From contig NC_088324.1 in NCBI RefSeq assembly GCF_910592395.1, forward strand, positions 9,328,953 through 9,388,952: a DNA stretch of 60,000 bases, in the 5' to 3' direction. The position numbers and the translations under genes are program-made. Position 1 is the stretch's first letter. Each line of letters starts with the position of its first letter. The DNA comes from Lineus longissimus. Taxonomy: Eukaryota > Nemertea > Pilidiophora > Heteronemertea > Lineidae. Below the pieces are notes generated by a model. It worked only from the letters and a program-made list of their open reading frames with translations, had not been told where the DNA came from and ran no database searches. Positions 10,001 to 25,000 of the stretch are shown piece after piece.

Positions 10001-13000
10001 TTTGACAAATGCTGCGATTTCCCAACACTCTTAAACGGACTCATTAGGTTAATGCACACACCCACACACTTCAAGGTTTTGGAGGACCTCGTTTCTTTGC
10101 CTAAGGGCAAAGATACTGGAAGCTCCTAGAGGACAGGCAACAGACAATTGAAAATACTTTCTCCCCAAACCCCATCTTCCAAAAATTAAATGGAGAGGGA
10201 ACTTCTTCCTTTTTCTGTTGCTGCAGGCCTGGGAATGCAAGCCACATGTACAGCCAGATGCAACTACCAGACAAGAGAAACTGGTATCAGACACATGCAA
10301 TCCTCTGGGCAAAAACTTACCATCCCATTCCAAGACTTCCGTCGTTGGGAACTCGACCGTCGCATCCGTAACGAACCAGTCGACCCTGGTTTCTGGTCCG
10401 TGACGGCAAACTTTGCCGTCCCTTCCTTCATAAGGAGTTCACGGCATACGATCTGATTATTCTCCTCAGAAAAAATCTCCGAAAGCGATTCGAATTTTTC
10501 TATGTAATCTCTGCAAAAGAAGGTCACATAAATTTATAATACTGGGCAAGTTGATGTCAAAGTAATGTAAGTTCTTTTATAGCAATTCATATTGTAGAAC
10601 TATACTGTCTCAAAGCATTTTAACCAAGGAGCTCACATATCGTGTTATACTTGGCCAGTTGAAAGTACCCAATGGCAATGGCCGAGCCTCTTATACAAGA
10701 CCTTAGATCACAAGTTGAACAGAGTCAGAGTATCTTAAGCTGCCTCCCATATAACTTGTCGCACAAGCCAAACTTGACCCCAGGCAACTGCCACTAGGCT
10801 TGAAGAAATGATATTCGAAACGGTACATACTTTGAGATGGCAGCCCACGTTTTCCGCAATCTATAAATAGGATTTGACTGCAGTCCTGATATAATGGCCT
10901 TGAGTGATGAGAAATTCTTCAAAACACGCAACTCTTGCGCAATGTCAATCCACTTCATGACAACTTTTGCCCGATGCGACGTCTTATGCCCGTGACAATT
11001 GAGTATTGTTGAAATGACGCGGCATGTCAGCGCGTTGAATTGGTCAATCGTCGCCGTGATTGAGGACGCCTGGCTGCTGAAATCTTTGCCTCGTTTCGAC
11101 CACACTGCACCGAGACAATGATGTGGAAGGACCTTTCGGAAAAGATCCTGAAACAAAACATGACAGTTTTAAAAAACCGGTATTGACTTTTCAACAGCAA
11201 CCTTCCAGACCTTCATATCAAACAATGCTTAGGAATCATTCAATAACATCAATGTGTTCCACAATCCTAACAGCGTGAGGATTATGCCAGGCACCCTCCC
11301 CCTTCCAACATAAAACAATGACATCCAGCCAGAATACATCAAATCTGACGGACCTGCCCAAAAAAGATAATCCTAAAATAAACAAGGTCCTTACCCCCTA
11401 CCCCTTTTTGAAAGGTTCAATGTCAATACAGCCTCTCTACTATGACACCGGTATTGTCTCAAAAAATGGTCATTTCCAGAAAACTTTAACCTGGTGATCA
11501 GGGCACCATTAAGGACAACATGTTTCAATCCTGCGAGTGTCTTTGATGGAGAGTTTGACTGTACCAGTACAATATTTTGGTCCACCCTTTGTACTTACAG
11601 CGTCAATGTAAGTTAGCTGCTCTGCTAACGTTGAGTTGGGTATTGACATGAATTCGTACGGTTTGTGATGGACTGGCTCACAGACATCACAATCGCCACC
11701 ATCCACCTCGTCGCACATTGAGAACCGGTACTGGATCTCTGGCACTGAAAGAGACGACGGTTCAGCTTTAAATATCAGTGTGGGCTGTTGTGTGGCACGA
11801 ATTCAGAAGCACATTTTCCCCAGAAAGATGCTGTTTCTTATTGTCATCCAAATGCAGCTTTCCAAAAGTCGCTAGAACAAGAATTTTTCTATAAGGATTC
11901 TGAAAGACTCGTTTCCAATTAGTATTTGTGCAAAAATACAAGGTGGCTTTCACACCAACTGACCATTGCAACTGTAGAGGTGCCTAACAATCAAATTTCG
12001 TTATCAGATTTAATACAAAAGTGTGACAGTCTCACCTCTCCCGTCTAACTGCTCCTGCTTCCGATACTTTTCCAACTTGTGCTTGGCACGATTTTCTAAG
12101 TCCGTATCCTTTGCCTTGGTGCGTGCGAAGTCTAGCAATGAGTGCAGGCAGGGATAGTTTAGAGGTTCTCGGTAGTCTTCTGGGAAGGAGTCTAGCCAGA
12201 CGTGGACCACGGATCGGATGGATTTGCGGTGTATTTCCTTCATGTCAGGCTTCATGCTGGTGATATCTGCTATGGCATCATATCTGAAATTAACGAGTCC
12301 ATTACGATTAGTACAATATTTCAATAGCTCTTTTTACGACAAACTTGAAACTACGAGGTGACCTGGTTCAAAATTAAATCCGCGTCCTATAGATTACGAG
12401 ACAGAGACCCTCGCACGTAGTCATCACGCCAAGTAACGGTTGCTTGAATATCCACACAGGCCCTAGCACAAGATGGCTCTCCCCCTCACTCACTCAACTT
12501 GACATGTGTACGTCTACTGCGCCACAACATCTCTCTGGGAATTACAGTCCAGACCCATCTGTGTCGGCACTGGCACCTATCTTGTGATGTCAGCAATGGC
12601 CAAGACTTCAATTAACCAACTTACCTCTTGAACAGCAGGTTCAGAACCTGCTTGGCACTGGCAAATGATCTGTAGGTTGCCAGGAACACATTCACGTACG
12701 TCGAGTCGATCTGGCCAGTTTCCTGGACGAGGCTCTCCACGAGCCTCTCCAGTGTCCCTTGCTTGATCTGTCGGACCTTGAGCGTCTCCCAGGCAAGTTT
12801 CGATCCCTGGCCGTCACCGGGAGGGACATCCTGGAGTAAGAAGATATAGTTCATGATGAGTAGGCCTAGCATCTTGCTCCCCCCCCCCAATGCTTTGACA
12901 TTGTTACCTTATTTGCCCCGCTACTTCTCCTCCTAGAGAAGGCCCACGCACATTACAATCGGATCAGTGTTGCCCCACACACGCCTTGTATTTCATATAC

Positions 13001-16000
13001 CAAAGGAGATTGACAAAGGCGTTGTCGTCATCATCATCAACATCATCAGTCAACCAAACAGGTGGCTCCCTCCAGCTAAACCCTATCCTCAATTTCGGTC
13101 AGTTGCAGCAATCTGTCCAACGCCCATTTCAAAGCAGTGATTGCGTGTATGACAGGTGATCAGGAGATGAATAACTCGATGTAATTGGATGCAAGACCAC
13201 TAGCTAAAGGAGATGCGCGGGTCATGAACATTGTTTCCTTTTTCGAATACTTCTCTCTCTTTTCTTAACTTCTCTCTTACCTCTGGAAATGAATTGTAGA
13301 CGACTTTCTTCAGATAGACATTATAGACGGCACCATCCTCCTTCTCCTCTCGAAAGTACTTATTGTTTTCTTCCTGGAAAACATAAACGTATCAAAAAAT
13401 GGTTAGTCAAAGATCACCATCATTGCCCAAAAATACCAAAAAATAGACAATACAGGCTCTCAGTGGCTTCTGTTTAGGCTGCCGGCTCATCTCTGCAAAT
13501 GGCTGAAAAAATGTGAACTGCAAGTCAATATCAATCCCAGTGATCATGGTTTTACCGGGAGGTGAGAGATTCTGGGAGATCGAATACAGCTATGATTATA
13601 ATCGGAGATAGATGTGATTTAAATCAACCTGATCTGTGATATCTTCGGTAGATCTGTACTTCAATACGGAAAGTACACCTCACCTCGACTCGAGAATAGA
13701 TTAAGTTTCACCTGATTTATGACTCTGAATAGGGTAAAGAATGTTATCAGAGGGGAACAGGACTTCCGTCATCCAATGTGTTCAAAGACGACAAGAATTT
13801 AATATTCTCTAATCTCAATATAAACACTTTGAAGTTAATTTACATTACTGTAGCGTAAACTTTCACAATGAAGCCAAATGTAAGATTCAAGATAAAGATT
13901 TCGAACTGGGTGTTTTTAGCCGTCAATAAGGAGCTACTGCAATATGCCATTCCACACCATGACAAAACTCTTTCAAGAAGAGAAGCGTCACCAAACCCCC
14001 CTACCCAAGGCAAGTGTTTGCCACCGACTTCAGCACCTCGGCGGGGGAAATTATCACTGGGCACCCTGGCCAGACCTAGCTCAACAAACAACACTGCCAC
14101 ATCTGTGACAAAGAATATTTAGCAGAAAAACTTTTTCATTTCCGTCTCGCAAAAACTATGCTGGTAGTGGTATTGGTGACAGCAACACCGATATTTCCCA
14201 GCTAGCGGTATCTGCATTCCGTCATTCAATTGGAGAGAATTCCCAATATTTGTTCAATACCCCTCTAGCAGATCTCTAGCGATCCGGAATCCGTCAGCTG
14301 GCATTGATTTTCAGTCAATATTAGCCGTATCAGGGATCACCCACATCAACCACCGGCTCCAAATAAGCTGGTTACTGTGGCAACACGATAAGCCGAGCAA
14401 CCAGAGCTGAACAAAAACTCTTTTTTTAAGGCAAGTTTTCCCCAAATCACTGAAGCTGTAACCAAAAATTTCACAATTGTCTGTCACCCTGATTTGCCTA
14501 TAATACAAGATGGCCACCAAAATTCAAAATGGCTGCCAATTTCCTACAAAAAGGTTTTCTTTTAGCATAGTAGTCATCCACATCAATGGGTAGTTGTTGA
14601 CAAAAAAGTTTGGCAACTGTGGCAATATACGAATTGGAGACTTTACCGGGTTTTTTCTTTCCAACGAAACTCTTTTTGTGGTTACGAGGTATCACTCTGG
14701 CTGCTTTGACCGAGTGGAAATCTCTTTCAGTTGACAGGTCGGAGATAAAAAAGAAACTTGGTGAAGCTACTTTGTGAGCAAAAGCATTAGCAATGAAAGA
14801 CACACGATAGCGATTTTACTAATTCATGCAACGTCTGCGAGATGGCCATAAGATGACCCAAGGGGCTCGCATAGAACATCCTAAGTACGTCACATGACTA
14901 TACACTCCAGCAGATGAATAGCAAGGCCGATAGCTACTAGATGACAACCCGGTCGGCTTCACTGCCAACTCTGCTGAGTCTGAATATATGTCCAGCTAGC
15001 AATCTATTTTAACATTTGAAGTCTGAAGGTTGATGCCAAAGACGAATAGACACCCCCTCGAAAACATTCGAACTAAGAACTGGCATGACTGCGCAAAGTC
15101 AACACAGTCGATGATAGCAATGGTTATCACTAAAACATCATGGCTCACAATAGCAGCCAGCAGCTCTCAACACTGTAGAGCTATTTTGCCCAACGCAGAG
15201 CAAAATTATTGCACACTCAATGACCATTAACGGATTCTCGACAGAACCATCAAAGGAACGCGCACAGCGCATTAATCAATGGTGCAATAATAACCTTCTG
15301 ATCTTTGCAGCCAAGTCACGTTCAAAGTGCCACAATATATTTGTATAAACTGGATGATATAAGCCGCCCTGCAAACGAGTGATTATACTGGATAATCAAT
15401 AGGTTTCGCGACACGATACCTTCTAATCTCCGCAGTCAAGTTGCGGACGTCCGAAGTTACACAAGATACAGAGGTTGATTAAAGGAACTTAAGGCAGACA
15501 ATTTAGCCTTCTCTCTCCACACAGATGCTATGCATCGGTCAATGTAACCATGTACATGTATGCAGGTCCTTACCATACAATGTACATGTACATGTAGCCC
15601 CGTCTCCACTCCCTCTCAAATGGCCAGGCAATCCACACTCGGTCGACACTTGGCATTTTCTTCTAGTGCCAGGAGACGACACCAATTCACAGAGATATTT
15701 TCCGTATTGTTTTCACTGATTATCTAAGACGACAGTTACTCGACACAGCATATTCGACTGGTAGAAAAAAGCTGTGTGCTCACATCAGAACTTGGGGGGG
15801 GGGGGGTACAGGATTTATATTGACCGGTGCAATGGCCAGTGTGGGCGTTAATAATGCATGCTCAGTTACCATAAAGACTGTTGGTTCTCAACATAGCCAA
15901 TCCAGCAGCCCGTAGACGAAATAATCAATAGGACTTCTTATACTTTCAGATCTTTGAAGTCTGGTCACATCCAAAAGTCTGAAAGTGGCACAAGATGAAC

Positions 16001-19000
16001 GCAAAAAGTAGAGCAGATATATCTCAATGACCATAAAGACAGCAGGTTCTCAAAACAGCTCTTTGAGCAGCTTGTAGATGAAATAATCAATAAGTACAGG
16101 TTTCATGATACCATCTTATCTTCATGTATGTAGCCTAGTCACAAACTACTTAATACTGGCCTTTCAAAGTAACTATGACAACCAGCATCCAAATTGTCAA
16201 TTTAACAGCATATCCGATGAAATAAACAAGGACCCTGGGCTGAACCAGCCTTGAACCATGGGGCTAATCCAATCATACTTATCGGGTTTTTGCTACTCCC
16301 GCTGTCTCGGAGTGCTTTAAATAGCATGAGTCCTATTCACAGAGAATCACAGTCGGTTTTTGTCACAAACAAGACAGAATCAATACCATTCCCAACGTGA
16401 GTTTTAGCTCCTTAGATATGTACTTATCGAGAGGCAATGTCGATGATGAAAAAGATCATGAACGTTTCTTGAGTGTGCCTGCTTCGGAGAAAGCCAGCAA
16501 CTTCCCAATATGTTCGATAATTTTCATCGAGAGTTTCATTTCTAATGGCTTTCGAAATATATCCTTTCGTGACAAGGGGTTAGGTAATATATGTATCATG
16601 ACGTACGTCTAGGCACTCGGACGAATCACACTTTCAGCATAATCTCCACCAAAAGGAATATTCTTCATCGAATAGGAAAAAAACCCTTCCTCCGTTGCTT
16701 CAATAGGTAATTGTGCCATGAAAAAGGGCGACATTTTGTTTTAAGAAATACTCTGTGAAACTTGGTGCTATTTATATCAACAGTTTCCAAGCCTTCCAAG
16801 ATCAAAGCGGGCGTAAATAAAAGAGCTATTCGAGAAGAGTATATATTGGTGGATAAGAAGATGTTTGGATTAGTAAATTGCAATGCTGCATTGGATACTG
16901 CTTGTTTGTCTTGTCTGCAGAGTTGTCAGCGACGGTGTCTGTAGCAGACTGACGGTTTCTGTAGCAGACTGACGGTTTCTGTAGCAGGCTGACGGTTTCT
17001 GTAGCAGACTGACGGTTTCTGTAGCAGACTGACGGTTTCTGCAGCAGACTGACGGTTTCTGTAGCAGACTGACGGTTTCTGTAGCAGACCGACGGTTTCT
17101 GTAGCAGACTGACGGTTTCTGCAGCAGACTGACGGTTTCTGCAGCAGACTGACGGTTTCTGTAGCAGACTGACAGTTTCTGCAGCAGACTGACGGTTTCT
17201 GCAGAAGACTGACGGTTTCTGCAGAAGACTGACGGTTTCTGTTGCAGACCGACGGTTTCTGTAGCAGACCGACGGTTTCTGCAGCAGACTGACGGTTTCT
17301 GTAGCAGACTGACGTATGGGAATCGGCTGAAACAAGTTGTTTGTTTCGAAGCTGTTTGATATCAACTTGTTCATTGCAATCGATTGCTCACTTCCATTCA
17401 TAAACGGCACTATATTCTATTGATTATATCGCAAAATATTGATCGCAAAAATATCTGACTCATATATTTTTGGCACCAACACACGGCCCCAGGCAATAAC
17501 GCAAATAACATGAATGATTTATTAAAGTGTTATTTACTCGATGAAAGGAAACTGCATACCTTTTATTGAATATATAATTACCTATGTACACATTCCATTT
17601 CAGTTGATTTGATGTTGATTGACAGCAGAATTCTTAAACAAGGTTTGGCGACAAACAAAAGGGTCTTGTTTGTGGATAAGAGAGGAGACATTGGAAACAC
17701 TTGAAAGTTTGCAAGCAACCGCCAGAAAGTTCAGTCAAAATTACCATTGTCATCCCTTAATTCGCGTCAGAAGGAAGGATGTCAATTGTGACTTAGACTG
17801 TAGATTGTATTTCATTCATGACGACCATGTATGGGTACCCCACCAACTTGGTACAATTCCATAACCTTAACCGCAGAAATCATTTATGTATAATTTCTCG
17901 CATCTGCGGAATTACTAGAGGCCTATTTGTTACATCGATGTATGCATAATGAGTAATGCGGTAGTCCAAGGATTGACCTTGTAGGGCAAAGTGTAAATTT
18001 TGAGAACAATTGCACTAAGGACTGGAATATTAGTTGAAGTATTAGTTATGTTCGGAAAGTAATACAATGTACATGATACAGCATCTTCAACATTGCCAAA
18101 TATCTACGTACATAACTTCAAACATTTTCAAGCACATATTGCTGACCTACTTCCAGATCATCTCATTATAATCAACGGAAAGAAGTCAGCAGATGGTAGA
18201 CCTTCTCCTGACCTATCTAATCAGAACACCTCCCCATTAAGGACAGAGCTTGTCAGTTTGTCAGCTCCAAAGGGTTCCTTGGAGAAGTCCTGCTGTAGGT
18301 AGATCAGTGGCATCGTGGTGAAGAGAGCCAGGCTCAAGATCAGGAGGTTGTGGGTTTAAACTCTCAGACTGATCACCACGGCTGCCTCTACCCAGTAGTA
18401 TACTATTTACATGTAAATTGCTACCAGGTTTTCCTGTGAAGTTATCCTGCGCTGGACCAGCAACCTCATCCAGAGAGAGTGGTGTCTATTGCTATAGGAT
18501 CTGGGCTGGAGCTGCTGCCTAATCGCAGGCTCTACGGCAGCAAAGTACCTAACACCATCATAATCGTATGCAAAATATTTGTCACTGACAATCTACGCCT
18601 TGCCATTTGCAATTCTAAAGTGTGGCCACCCACCCTGAGTAGGCTACCTCTCGACTGAACATTCTGTATGAATACAAAAGAAAATAGTTTATAGAAAACG
18701 TAGACAGAAAATGTCATCAAGAGAAGATGGGAATGAGGATGCACAAACCTCAACTGAAATTGCAGGATGGGCCTATTGGACAGACACAGTAGACCGTGAT
18801 GTTAAACCAATACCAGTATTTCACGGATGTGCTATGGTTTTCAGGACAATAGTTCCGCCCTTCCTGACAACTCGAAATCCCCAAGCTATTTATAGCCGGG
18901 ACGTTCTTGACAGGTCACAATAAGGATGATTGATATCAATCTATGTCAATTAACTTTCTCCGGTCAAGCTGATACCAAGCTGATACCGATATGATATCCT

Positions 19001-22000
19001 GGAGTTGATTTCAAGTGAACTTGACCCAAATTAAATGTACTTCAGCGTACTGTTTCAAGCACAAACTGCAACTGCGATTTTGTCCAAGATAGAGCGAAAG
19101 TTTGGAAAAGTCCTTTTCATGCTCGGTTGAGCAAGGTGACAATACATGTACAGTTTGAGTCAATATCTGCACATTTGATTCGATATTGAAGTGTCCTATC
19201 ATTTTGACCAGACTTTGACACTGAACTGTACATGTGTATGGCCAAGACTGAGATTTCTGAACCATGTATCACCCAAACAGTCACACCACAATTAGGGAAA
19301 ACTATGAGCTTTGCTTCAGGAAACAGGTAACCACGATTGTTTCGCATCACAATGTCTAGTAACAACTGGCAAACCTATTTGAATGAAGCGCAAAGGGACT
19401 GAGACTTCCCGCTGAGTTCTTCTTGCGTGGCTAGAATATTCAGGACCAGGTTTTAAGAATTTCTAAACTGAGGGTCCTGGGTCAAGTTTCTTGCTACAAA
19501 GACACTGGACGAGGGTTATCGTGGCCCCTAACCCGACCAAGACAACGAGTCTTAACATGATCTCTCGGTCATGTCTGTGCATACTCGCAAATTCAGGAAT
19601 GTCCATTCTAAAATGGCAGAAATATAGCGTTCTGACCTACCATATCAATCCAAGATTCAGACCTGTGTACATCCTCCATCCCTCAATCCTCCAACAATCT
19701 GAACTCTCTAGTTCTTCCTGTAGCTTCATTATGAGTTGTTGTATTACTCATCTTAATTAGCCAAGACCAATAAGTGGAGATGGAAAGATAACTTATGCAA
19801 CAACTGAGGAACCTTCATCAGGCTGCTCAAGGGAATTCCCAGTTTCTATGAGAGCAACATGTAACCTGCAGCTTGGTGACTCACTCGGCCAAAACCAGGT
19901 GGACTTTACTGGGGAATGGTTTTCCTAGGCTGACGTTACATAGGCCTCATTCGTTCACTTCCCACATGTCACGTTCCAGCTTTACTTAACGTTCCTCGGT
20001 GAATGCACGGCCTTGTGGCATGCATTCAGTGAGGAACGAACGCATTAAGGGGAACGTGACATGTGGGAAGTGAACGAATGAGGCCTATGTAACGTCGGCC
20101 TTAGCCAATTCCACCCCTCATCTGTGAGTGCTCGTCCAATGTGAAACTGCAAGACTGACGGCACTGAATCTGCACGGCTTTGGTGAAATAATCAGTACAG
20201 TGGGTTTATATTAGACTAATGTTTATAAAGAAAACCGGATCCTGATCAATGAATACAGTGCATTGATGAGTGTAAGCCAGCTGAAGAGTGCCTGTACAAT
20301 CAGCCACTTTTACCTGTGATAGGCCTCTCAAATGGCTTAAACCCACTGACAGTCTCTTTCACCTATTCTTTGGAATGTTAGTCTGCAATGCAACGAATTC
20401 CATCCCACTCCGCACTGACTACAAGTTATTGCTTATTATAGACTAGACTTCAGCAATCTTGCCAATCACTCTCTTAACCCTGCTCACGCTAATTAAGTTT
20501 CGCTAATCAAGTTTTCGTAACGATTTCACTCGCTAATTTAAATTCTACTCACAAACGAGCATGCGAGCTACGTAGATTCCAGGGCTTAAATCGCAAAGGC
20601 TAATTTCATCTAATCCCTTAGTGTCTGCTTCCCTTCCTCTACACATACAGGAAAAGAGTATACTGTAAACCCATTTATTTCCACGACTGTATTCTTGCAA
20701 AGGGGGCCACAACCGTAAACTTTTTAAAGAGGTGCGAAAAAACCTTGAACCACCTCATTACCTTATTAGTAATTTCATCAGAAACCATGTTGTTACTCCT
20801 TGATGGCTTGTGAAATCGATTTCCCATGAGTTTCTCTCCTTCAGCGTAATCAACACAGCCTCAATTCTCCAAGTTCTAACCAAAATCTCAGAGTACCCCA
20901 AAGAATCTCAAAATGTTCAACACGATACCAGATTACACGGACGTTTGGTGACAATCACTCTCACGGCAACAGCTAAAGTGTCATAAAGATACTCCAACAA
21001 AATTCTTTATTCCATCTTTGCAATATTGTCAGTTTCCATGACGACACCTCAGATTCCCACTTTTCATAATTCCAATGACACATCACGTTTGATGAAAATT
21101 TTAATAAACTCTCAGTTTCAGCAGGAAATAAGCAAAATCCCAATATTGAAAGTGAAACAACTTGGACTCCAAATCGAACTATCAAGGCCTTCAAATGGAA
21201 CCGCAACAGGCGGGATTTTGAGTTTAGCACTTGGAGAAGTTCAAATCACTTCCGATGTTTCTTAATACGAAGTAATTCCGATCATCTCAACATGCGTTAT
21301 GATCATTTATCCGAATCGAAAGAGAAACAATTTTAGAGCATGTTGTCCGATCAATAAACGAAGCAGCACTGATCTGATCGCTGAGTGCTGTACATAGAGC
21401 CATCGAGACTCGATGCATTGACTACTAGGACTCGAGAATGTCACTGGATCAATGAGGTTGATTAATATAAAGGTAGGTACGCTATGGCATATTGAGTCAC
21501 CATGGCGCGCAATTCAGGTTACAACACTGAGTAGACTGAGTGAATCACAGGGGAGACACACCGCATTCGTCAAGGTAGGGAGTTTCCAGGTGATGACAAC
21601 ATCAATGCCGGGGATGCAACTATTATTTTTGGATGCTGACACATAGGCCTGAAGGTTATAGCGTGCATTCAGCATGCACAAGGCACAGCAGATTTGGCAA
21701 CTGCGGGACAAATCCTTTCAGAATGATTCAACTTTATGCTGAAGTCTTTCCAATCCTACCAACGTTGCTTTCGATTCATCCTGCCTCCATTTCTACTGTA
21801 ACAGAGCAGATATATTCATGACAGACCGTCATCGAATCAGGAGTTTGTGTAATCAAGATCCGCCAATAATAATGGATTTGGATGGCATTACCAACACTGA
21901 TGAAATCATTACTGCCCTCCAGGGTTTGGAAAAACACAAGGAAGCGAGTGGGAATTGCTCTCTTTCTAGCAATTGGGTGGTTATGTCCAGAATGGTCTGG

Positions 22001-25000
22001 CACCTGGATGACCGGGGCAGGAAATTACGGCCCTGGATGCTTTGTCCACAGAATTCGGGGCTAGTAAATAATGTGCCCTCGACTGCTTTGTGTGGCCATT
22101 TGTATCAAGAATTATCTTTAAGGTTTAAACATTTCCATGCAATGGACACTGTATTTGTGGTCTGGTGCATCACGATGGCAAATGGTACGAGCTCCTATGC
22201 AATGCACTCGGTTCTCTCGACCTCTTTCAAAAGATTAACTTCAAGCACTAGTCAAGGGGATTGAAAGCGATTCGGCTTGTTCTGACACCCACCTCCCCCA
22301 CCTCTCAGAGAGTCCACCATGTCTTCAGCCCGCCATGAACTTTTACAGGCCTGAAAACATGATGGCAAGGAGCCGAGGATAAATGGTAAAGGGAATAGCT
22401 AATAACCATGAGGACATGAAGGAGATAAGGTTCCAAAGTACCGACTGGATGACGGCAACAGCATTGCAAAGATATCATTGTGAGTCATCCTAACATGCTA
22501 TCTATTCCCAATGGAATCGATAATCAATACAGATGTATCTGAAGCCGCACTATGTGCCCTCTATTATTAGCCGGCTGTCTGGACATAACTGCCATGCAAA
22601 ACAAATATGCGATTGCATGACCGGTATGATCGAGTGGAATGGTGTATCATGGCGCATACTAATGATGTTCAACAATGAATACCAGGAGCAACCAAATTGG
22701 TATTGAGTAGGCAATACATGTATTGATAGCTCCTGGGACAATTTGAGCATTTGAGCGAGAGCTCAATTGGTAAATTTGCTTAACGCCAATGGCAATGCAA
22801 CAGGGCCATTAACACGGTATTAAGGGGTCCATCGTTATGACGAAAGCATGTACACAGAACCAGACCAGACCAGACCAGATAACATCACACACGACATCAT
22901 GAATGACGTCTAGTTAGTCTCATAACGACGTAAAGCATATTCACATCCAACCAGACCAGACCAGATCACATTGATTCTTGACACAATCTATCATGGATGT
23001 TGCACAGGCTGCAGCAAAACGGTTCAGAATGTTTCCATCCATCAGCACCAGCGGTGGAGAGATCCCACCAAGGCAATGGAATGCTCAGGGAATGCCCCTC
23101 AGGGAAAGAAGATCAGAAATGCACCTCATGGGCAGCAGTAAATTGGAGCTACTCCAACGACCACAAATATTCACCATCTGCTTCAGATAATAGAAGGCAA
23201 ACTGACTGCACCAAATATGAAAGCGCAGGCATACAATATCTGGGGTAAGGAATTGATAAAGGTATCCATGGAATTTTCTGCTTCATATTCAGAAATTTGC
23301 CATGGAGTCCTCAGATTTATTTTCCCTGCTTCCTTCAGGAAGTATCACATTAATCAGTAGCAGCAGAGCGAATCTTCGAGAAGTGGAAGGTGTGGGGGAA
23401 AACACCCATTCTGTTGCAATAGGATCTATCCTGGTGGAATGGCCAATGCTCCGGCAGGTCTGATGAACATTTACCTCAATCATTCAGGTAAACGGCTAGA
23501 CAAATTAGCGATGTGTCCTACAAACATCTATCACATGCTAATAAGCAATTCTTTGATTTTTCCAAGCTACCAACTTCAGCTTTGACCCTAATTGAAGTTG
23601 ATTGTTTTAATTGCGACCCTGACCCAGATTATTTCAACTGTAACCTTGACCCTGACTGACTGATTCGTTTGATTGTGACCTTGATTCCTTGACATAAGAC
23701 TGAAGCAGATTCTTTGGTTGCGGCCTTGACCTCAATTCTTTTAGTCCTGACCTTGACCCTGACTGAGGCCGATACGTTTGAATGTGACCTTCATAAGGCT
23801 GAAGCAGATTCTTTGGTTGTGAGCTTGACCCAGACCAGAACCAATGCTAAATCTTCAATTGTGACCTTGACCTTCACTCAAGCTGATACTGATCATGACC
23901 TTGAACAACGCGTATCAATAACTTTGAAGTACTGATTTGTGTGATAATCCCAGATGATGCAAATGATAATCATCCAGCTGTCTTCACCATTAATACATAT
24001 AGTCGTCAATACACATTGGCAAATATACCAATTTTCATAATTTACGCAATGTAAACAGATGTCTACTGCAAAGTTTGTACCATTATACCGCATACTGAGA
24101 GATGATATGTATGGCACACTCCGACATACTACATACCTTGAAAATCAATATACACTACATACAATAGACGAGGCACACAATAAAAACCTAAAAATATCAT
24201 GTAAAAGAAGTTTTGCAAGAGGAATATATCTTTGTCAAATTCATAGCAGGAGTCCTTTCAACATTTTTCTGTGAGTTGTAATAATCAGGATAGAACAGTA
24301 TGCTCAAAGTGTGCTCTAACCAGTTTTCCATTTGGAACTGGATGGTACCGAGAATAGACTTAATCCGTACATGATGGTACCAGTATTTAACCAATATTTC
24401 AAGATAGACCCAGTTTTAACAGTTTCATGCCTGATCACAGTTTGAACATATTTTTATCACGACTGATGTCCAACTATAAAATGGACACAACAAACACTGA
24501 TTCAATATAGCCAGTAAAGACCATTGTTCCTTGATTGTTCCCTATGTACATAAGTTATCGATCTATGTTTGATAGTAAATAATCTACCTGGCCAAATTCC
24601 CGTCAATCATGCCATCATTGAGGTCAAAAAACACATCATCAAGACAGTAAAGGTTGATTTTTTAATTGTAGATCCGGTGGAAATCCCAATGTTGTTTACC
24701 ATACTCAATATTCAGATATCTAAGATCACTCTCCCCCACACACCTCTGGCAATGAAGCAAATGCACATGCACTCAATGAGGGACAGTGATCTGTGTATTG
24801 ATGCAGGGTTGGAGCCAGCATGCAGAGGTATCTCCAGTGGGTTGTACAGAGCATTTGCAGGGTTGAAGGGGTATTTGCAACCCCTTCTATGACGAGGGTG
24901 GTTAGGTCTGTCTGTCCCTGAATTGCCAATCAGACAATCGGTTAAACAAAATAACAATTCGAGATGAATTTATCTTAACACACTTTAAATCGAGGGTAGG

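Noticed and set aside
14498-14803. 101-codon minus-strand frame with a basic stretch, possible extra exon
   Set aside because: No donor or acceptor at sensible phase was found, and the nearby AAGATGGC..AAAATGGC phrases suggest repeat DNA.
16931-17314. CRISPR-like array of regular short repeats
   Set aside because: Repeats are directly adjacent with no spacers, and the DNA is animal.
16826-17410. 194-codon minus-strand frame with a 20-residue period
   Set aside because: It is the 20-bp minisatellite read through; its flanks show no protein features and it lies inside an intron.
21818-22264. 148-codon plus-strand frame in the first intron
   Set aside because: There is no recognisable motif, several overlapping frames, no splice context, and it is on the strand opposite the host gene. 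Such lengths occur by chance.
24740-24900. Further SINE or protein-coding stretch
   Set aside because: GGGTTGGAGCC resembles a B box only weakly and no A box is at the right spacing.
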